Assembly: GCA_947561715.1 (NCBI GenBank)
Contig: OX387201.1
Coordinates: 1,010,001-1,074,000 of the forward strand
DNA from: Ascidia mentula
Lineage: Eukaryota; Chordata; Ascidiacea; Phlebobranchia; Ascidiidae
Length of the DNA stretch: 64,000 bases
Direction: 5' to 3'
Positions 62,105-64,000 of this stretch are shown here, in pieces (positions within the stretch are counted from its first letter, which is position 1; each line of letters begins with the position of its first letter). Under the pieces are notes generated by a model. The model was not told the origin of the DNA and searched no databases. It worked only from the letters and a program-made list of their open reading frames with translations. The position numbers were made by a program, and so were the translations under genes.

Positions 62105-64000
62105 GGCCCCTGCGCAAGGATGACACGCAAAATCGTGAAGCGTTCCTCATTTTAATTATTTTATTAAAAAACGGGGTGAAAAAAAAATAAACTTTTTCGA
62201 ATTTTTTATTTTTCGCAAAAAGTTTTTATTTCCTGAAAAAATACACTCTTTTAAACAGTTTTCGATCATTTTTAAGTCGGAGTACAATTATAAACAACTG
62301 AAAAAAACATACCTTGGCAAACGCCGTCAACCATGTCGAAGCCGGTATCGCAGACGCACGAGTAACTTCCCAGTTCGTTATCACAGTAGCTCACTGAAGT
62401 GTCGCAGTCGTGCGTTCCCATATCACACTCGTGAATGTCTGGAACACAAAATATTTAACTGTTAAGTTGGCCCAGTGTGATTCTTTAAGTTTTTGGCATG
62501 AGAAAAATGTAGTTAGCACAATTTTATGTTGACCTAGACCTAGCATTACTGCATGGCACATAGAAAAAATTTTTATAATTTCTTTGCGAGTGACCATTGT
62601 ACAGGAGTTTCACGGATTGCCAATGAATTGTGGATATATTTTCACAAAAAACGCAAATGTTTTTCTTTACAGTGGATAGATTGAAACCAGTACCTTCGCA
62701 AACTGTTACATTTGATCCATCTGGAGTAATGTCGTTGAAGCCAGCTCGACAAACACAGCTGTACGTGTAGTTTCCGTTTACACAATCTGTGTATTCTTGG
62801 GAGCTGCATGGGTTTTCGGTGAATGCACATTCGTCCAGATCTGCATGTTCCCAGAAAGAGTTTTAAGTAGATTTATCTTTCTCTAGGTTAAGGTTAAGCT
62901 GTCATACGCACGCGCCACACAAACTAGCCATACAAAACTTACCGAACTGTGACGTAGGCAAACCTTAAATGTCCTCATACAAGCATACAATTTAATGAGC
63001 GTTAATTTTTGATAGTTAACTGCTTCCAAACACAGGAAAAATGAAAACACATACTGCACAGCCAAGCACAACAACTAAACTTAACGAAAGAAATCCCGCC
63101 AAAAGATTAAGACAATGTCACTATTGTGAATAATAAATGCAGTGACGTGTACACGCATTGTTACGTAATTGAGTACTGCTACCATCACTCGCCACCAATA
63201 ATGGCGGCGAGAATTTGCAGGTGATATATAGGTTTTTGATTAATAAAATAGGAAGTTACCAGTCTGAGAAACTAAACTAAACCTTTGGTTTACACCAAAA
63301 CTAAACATTTTTGTACAAATAAATGCAAATGTCACCTGACAGTTCTCCTGCATCCCCAATAACATCTTCAACTTCGGCTAATATTGCCTCCAACATGTCT
63401 GGCGGTACTCCAGTTAGTGTGATCGTCAAAGCACCTTAAGGTTTAAATGATACTTTAACCACAATGTTACCTATACGGTTATTCTGCCCACTCATATTTT
63501 GCCGGATATTTTAGCAGTGGAAAATTATCAGACTGCTTAAATATTTTTTCTACTGGTAAATGTCAAACAACAATAGTCAATATACAAGTGATTCTTACCC
63601 TGTTCCACTTGGTGAAATATATAACTATATGGCCCGGTTATTGTAATATTACTGCCACGAAAAGTTTTACTTGTCGTCTTATGTGTTCATGCAAAACACA
63701 ATTGTAATGACACAAAGGTGGATCTAAACATTCATTCCAAAAGCATTAATGGCATTATTTTCGACGCTAAAAACACGGTAGGAAAAGACACGCGTCTTAA
63801 CAAGGTGATGAGTAGACACATATTTTTAAACCACCTTTCTGTTAGCCGCTGTACGTTCAGTGTTACAAAATATTCTAGTGCGAGCCGAGCTTCGTCCTAT
63901 TCGACCCCTTTTGGAACTTCCCTTGCAACAATGCAATGCAAAAGTATTGAAAGTTTCCCTTACGATATCCGCACTCACCTGTTTCCTGGGTTTGTCCTGG
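50771..64000 (-). CDS. Large EGF-repeat extracellular protein (25 exons in window, 5' end missing)
   Basis: Exons: 63979-64000 (partial), 63336-63434, 62694-62840, 62313-62438, 61100-61237, 60440-60537, 59874-60081, 59423-59551, 58973-59077, 58540-58697, 58099-58162, 57646-57751, 56948-57089, 56673-56721, 56519-56530, 55782-55793, 55339-55439, 54874-55045, 54562-54627, 54073-54156, 53830-53898, 53410-53604, 52099-52221, 51380-51514, 50775-50910; about 900 residues, all phases consistent. EGF modules with calcium-binding openings (DLDEC, DIHEC, DIDEC, DVDEC) are in exons 3, 4, 5, 8, 23 and 24; Cys-poor or atypical EGF-like ends (exons 7, 22) alternate with stretches I do not recognise. Exon 10 is a TIL-like Cys-rich unit. 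The last exon reads CAG TAA, either a stop at 50771 or a CA/GTAAGT donor joining 50277. Probably a secreted or matrix protein; no membrane helix is seen in the window part. Confidence 0.8.
51597..51665 (+). repeat. Inverted-repeat element family A, half copy
   Basis: CTAGCTGCACTGATGAGACC, then TTAGAGGTCGAGG and CTGTCTGCAGTTCTCATT: the inverse of the GGTCTCATCAGTGCAGCT core plus the outer end of the 21583 element. It lies in an intron of the EGF-repeat gene. Confidence 0.6.
52222..53409. other. Long intron (1.2 kb) of the EGF-repeat gene, no gene
   Basis: AT-rich DNA between exons 22 and 23. A phrase ATATTGGTGCATGCTCT near 52893 recurs with one change near 53209, a small local duplication. 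No exon with acceptable splice sites and phase was found. Confidence 0.45.
54228..54520. repeat. Family A-related longer copy
   Basis: Begins GTGGAGCCAATAACACTG (compare 21105 and 11895) and ends with AGCTGCACTGATAAAACCTT and ATAGGTCGAAACATTGGCC, the family A right half. The middle about 180 bases are not shared with the short copies, so it may be a longer parent-like copy. It lies in an intron of the EGF-repeat gene. Confidence 0.5.
55701..55873. repeat. Duplicated segment carrying a 12-nt microexon (copy 1)
   Basis: Matches 56436-56610 over its whole length with few changes (shared GTCTGTTAATTTGCGATATT, CCCTTGCTTACT, AAACAAAGTTTTT, CCGAAATAAAGAC, TTACTGAAGCCGGGAAT). On the - strand it contains microexon 55782-55793. 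Confidence 0.88.
56071..56201 (+). repeat. Dispersed repeat family B, copy 2
   Basis: Matches 7968-8103 (opposite strand) across GTGCTGTATT, ACGACGTTTCG, TTCGGCGAGACTT, GATACC and ACTAAAACATTCAG. It lies between the two duplicated microexon segments. No coding capacity. Confidence 0.7.
56436..56610. repeat. Duplicated segment carrying a 12-nt microexon (copy 2)
   Basis: Second copy of the segment at 55701-55873; on the - strand it contains microexon 56519-56530. A third, partial match (56633-56680) covers the 3' end and donor of exon 14, which suggests that the exon end was the source. Confidence 0.88.
62021..62027 (+). promoter_or_regulatory. TATA box of the U6 gene
   Basis: ATATATG lies 21-27 bases before the U6 start, the expected position for a Pol III type 3 promoter. 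A proximal sequence element should lie about 30 bases further upstream (around 61970-62000), but I do not know the tunicate consensus well enough to call it. Confidence 0.6.
62048..62153 (+). ncRNA. RNU6: U6 spliceosomal snRNA
   Basis: A 106-base gene with the 5' stem GTACC...GGTAC, the invariant ATACTAAAATTGGAACGATA block, the ACAGAGAAGATTAGCATGG core (ACAGAG binds the 5' splice site), GCGCAAGGATGACACGCAAA and a 3' TTTT terminator. Differences from vertebrate U6 are limited to the 5' stem and the last bases (CCTCATTTT). A TATA-like box at 62021-62027 fits Pol III transcription, so it is probably functional. It lies antisense in the intron between exons 4 and 5 of the EGF-repeat gene. Confidence 0.95.

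Overview
The window looks like nuclear DNA of an ascidian tunicate, most likely a Ciona species. It carries chordate-type intron-rich genes with many short exons and introns of a few hundred bases, AT-rich intergenic DNA, small inverted-repeat elements, a tandem tRNA-Gln array and a canonical U6 snRNA gene. The species is an inference. Exon limits were read by eye from splice signals, codon phase and family conservation, not from transcripts.

Layout. 1-1131: tandem 141-bp units, each with a + strand tRNA-Gln gene (TTG and CTG anticodons), ending in a decayed unit. 1165-33518 (- strand): 69 phase-consistent exons of an axonemal dynein heavy chain, best matched to DNAH10, from the initiator ATG to the second stalk helix. 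AAA5, AAA6 and the C-terminus must lie left of base 1, so the tRNA array appears to sit antisense inside a dynein intron. 33519-34899: divergent intergenic region with a poly-Gln upstream ORF made of 17 CAG codons. 34900-37299 (+): five-exon TMEM86/YhhN lysoplasmalogenase-like membrane protein. 37300-41707: no supportable gene. 41708-47990 (+): 13-exon secreted protein made of six WxxW-type domains alternating with five calcium-binding EGF domains, one exon per domain.

48887-50363 (-): small prepro-protein with a signal peptide, an RSKR cleavage site and a C-terminal neurotrophin/Spatzle-type cystine-knot domain. This is the most unusual gene here. It may be an independent gene, or it may be the 3' end of the upstream EGF gene, because the splice phases also permit a fusion. 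50771-64000 (-): large extracellular protein with at least six EGF-type modules, a TIL-like Cys-rich exon and two 12-nt microexons that look derived from a duplicated exon end. Its 5' end is outside the window. A + strand U6 snRNA gene (62048-62153) lies antisense in one of its introns.

The genes do not form one pathway. Three of the five are extracellular or secreted. DNAH10 serves ciliary motility and TMEM86 serves ether-lipid metabolism. Several small inverted-repeat elements and minisatellites are scattered through introns.
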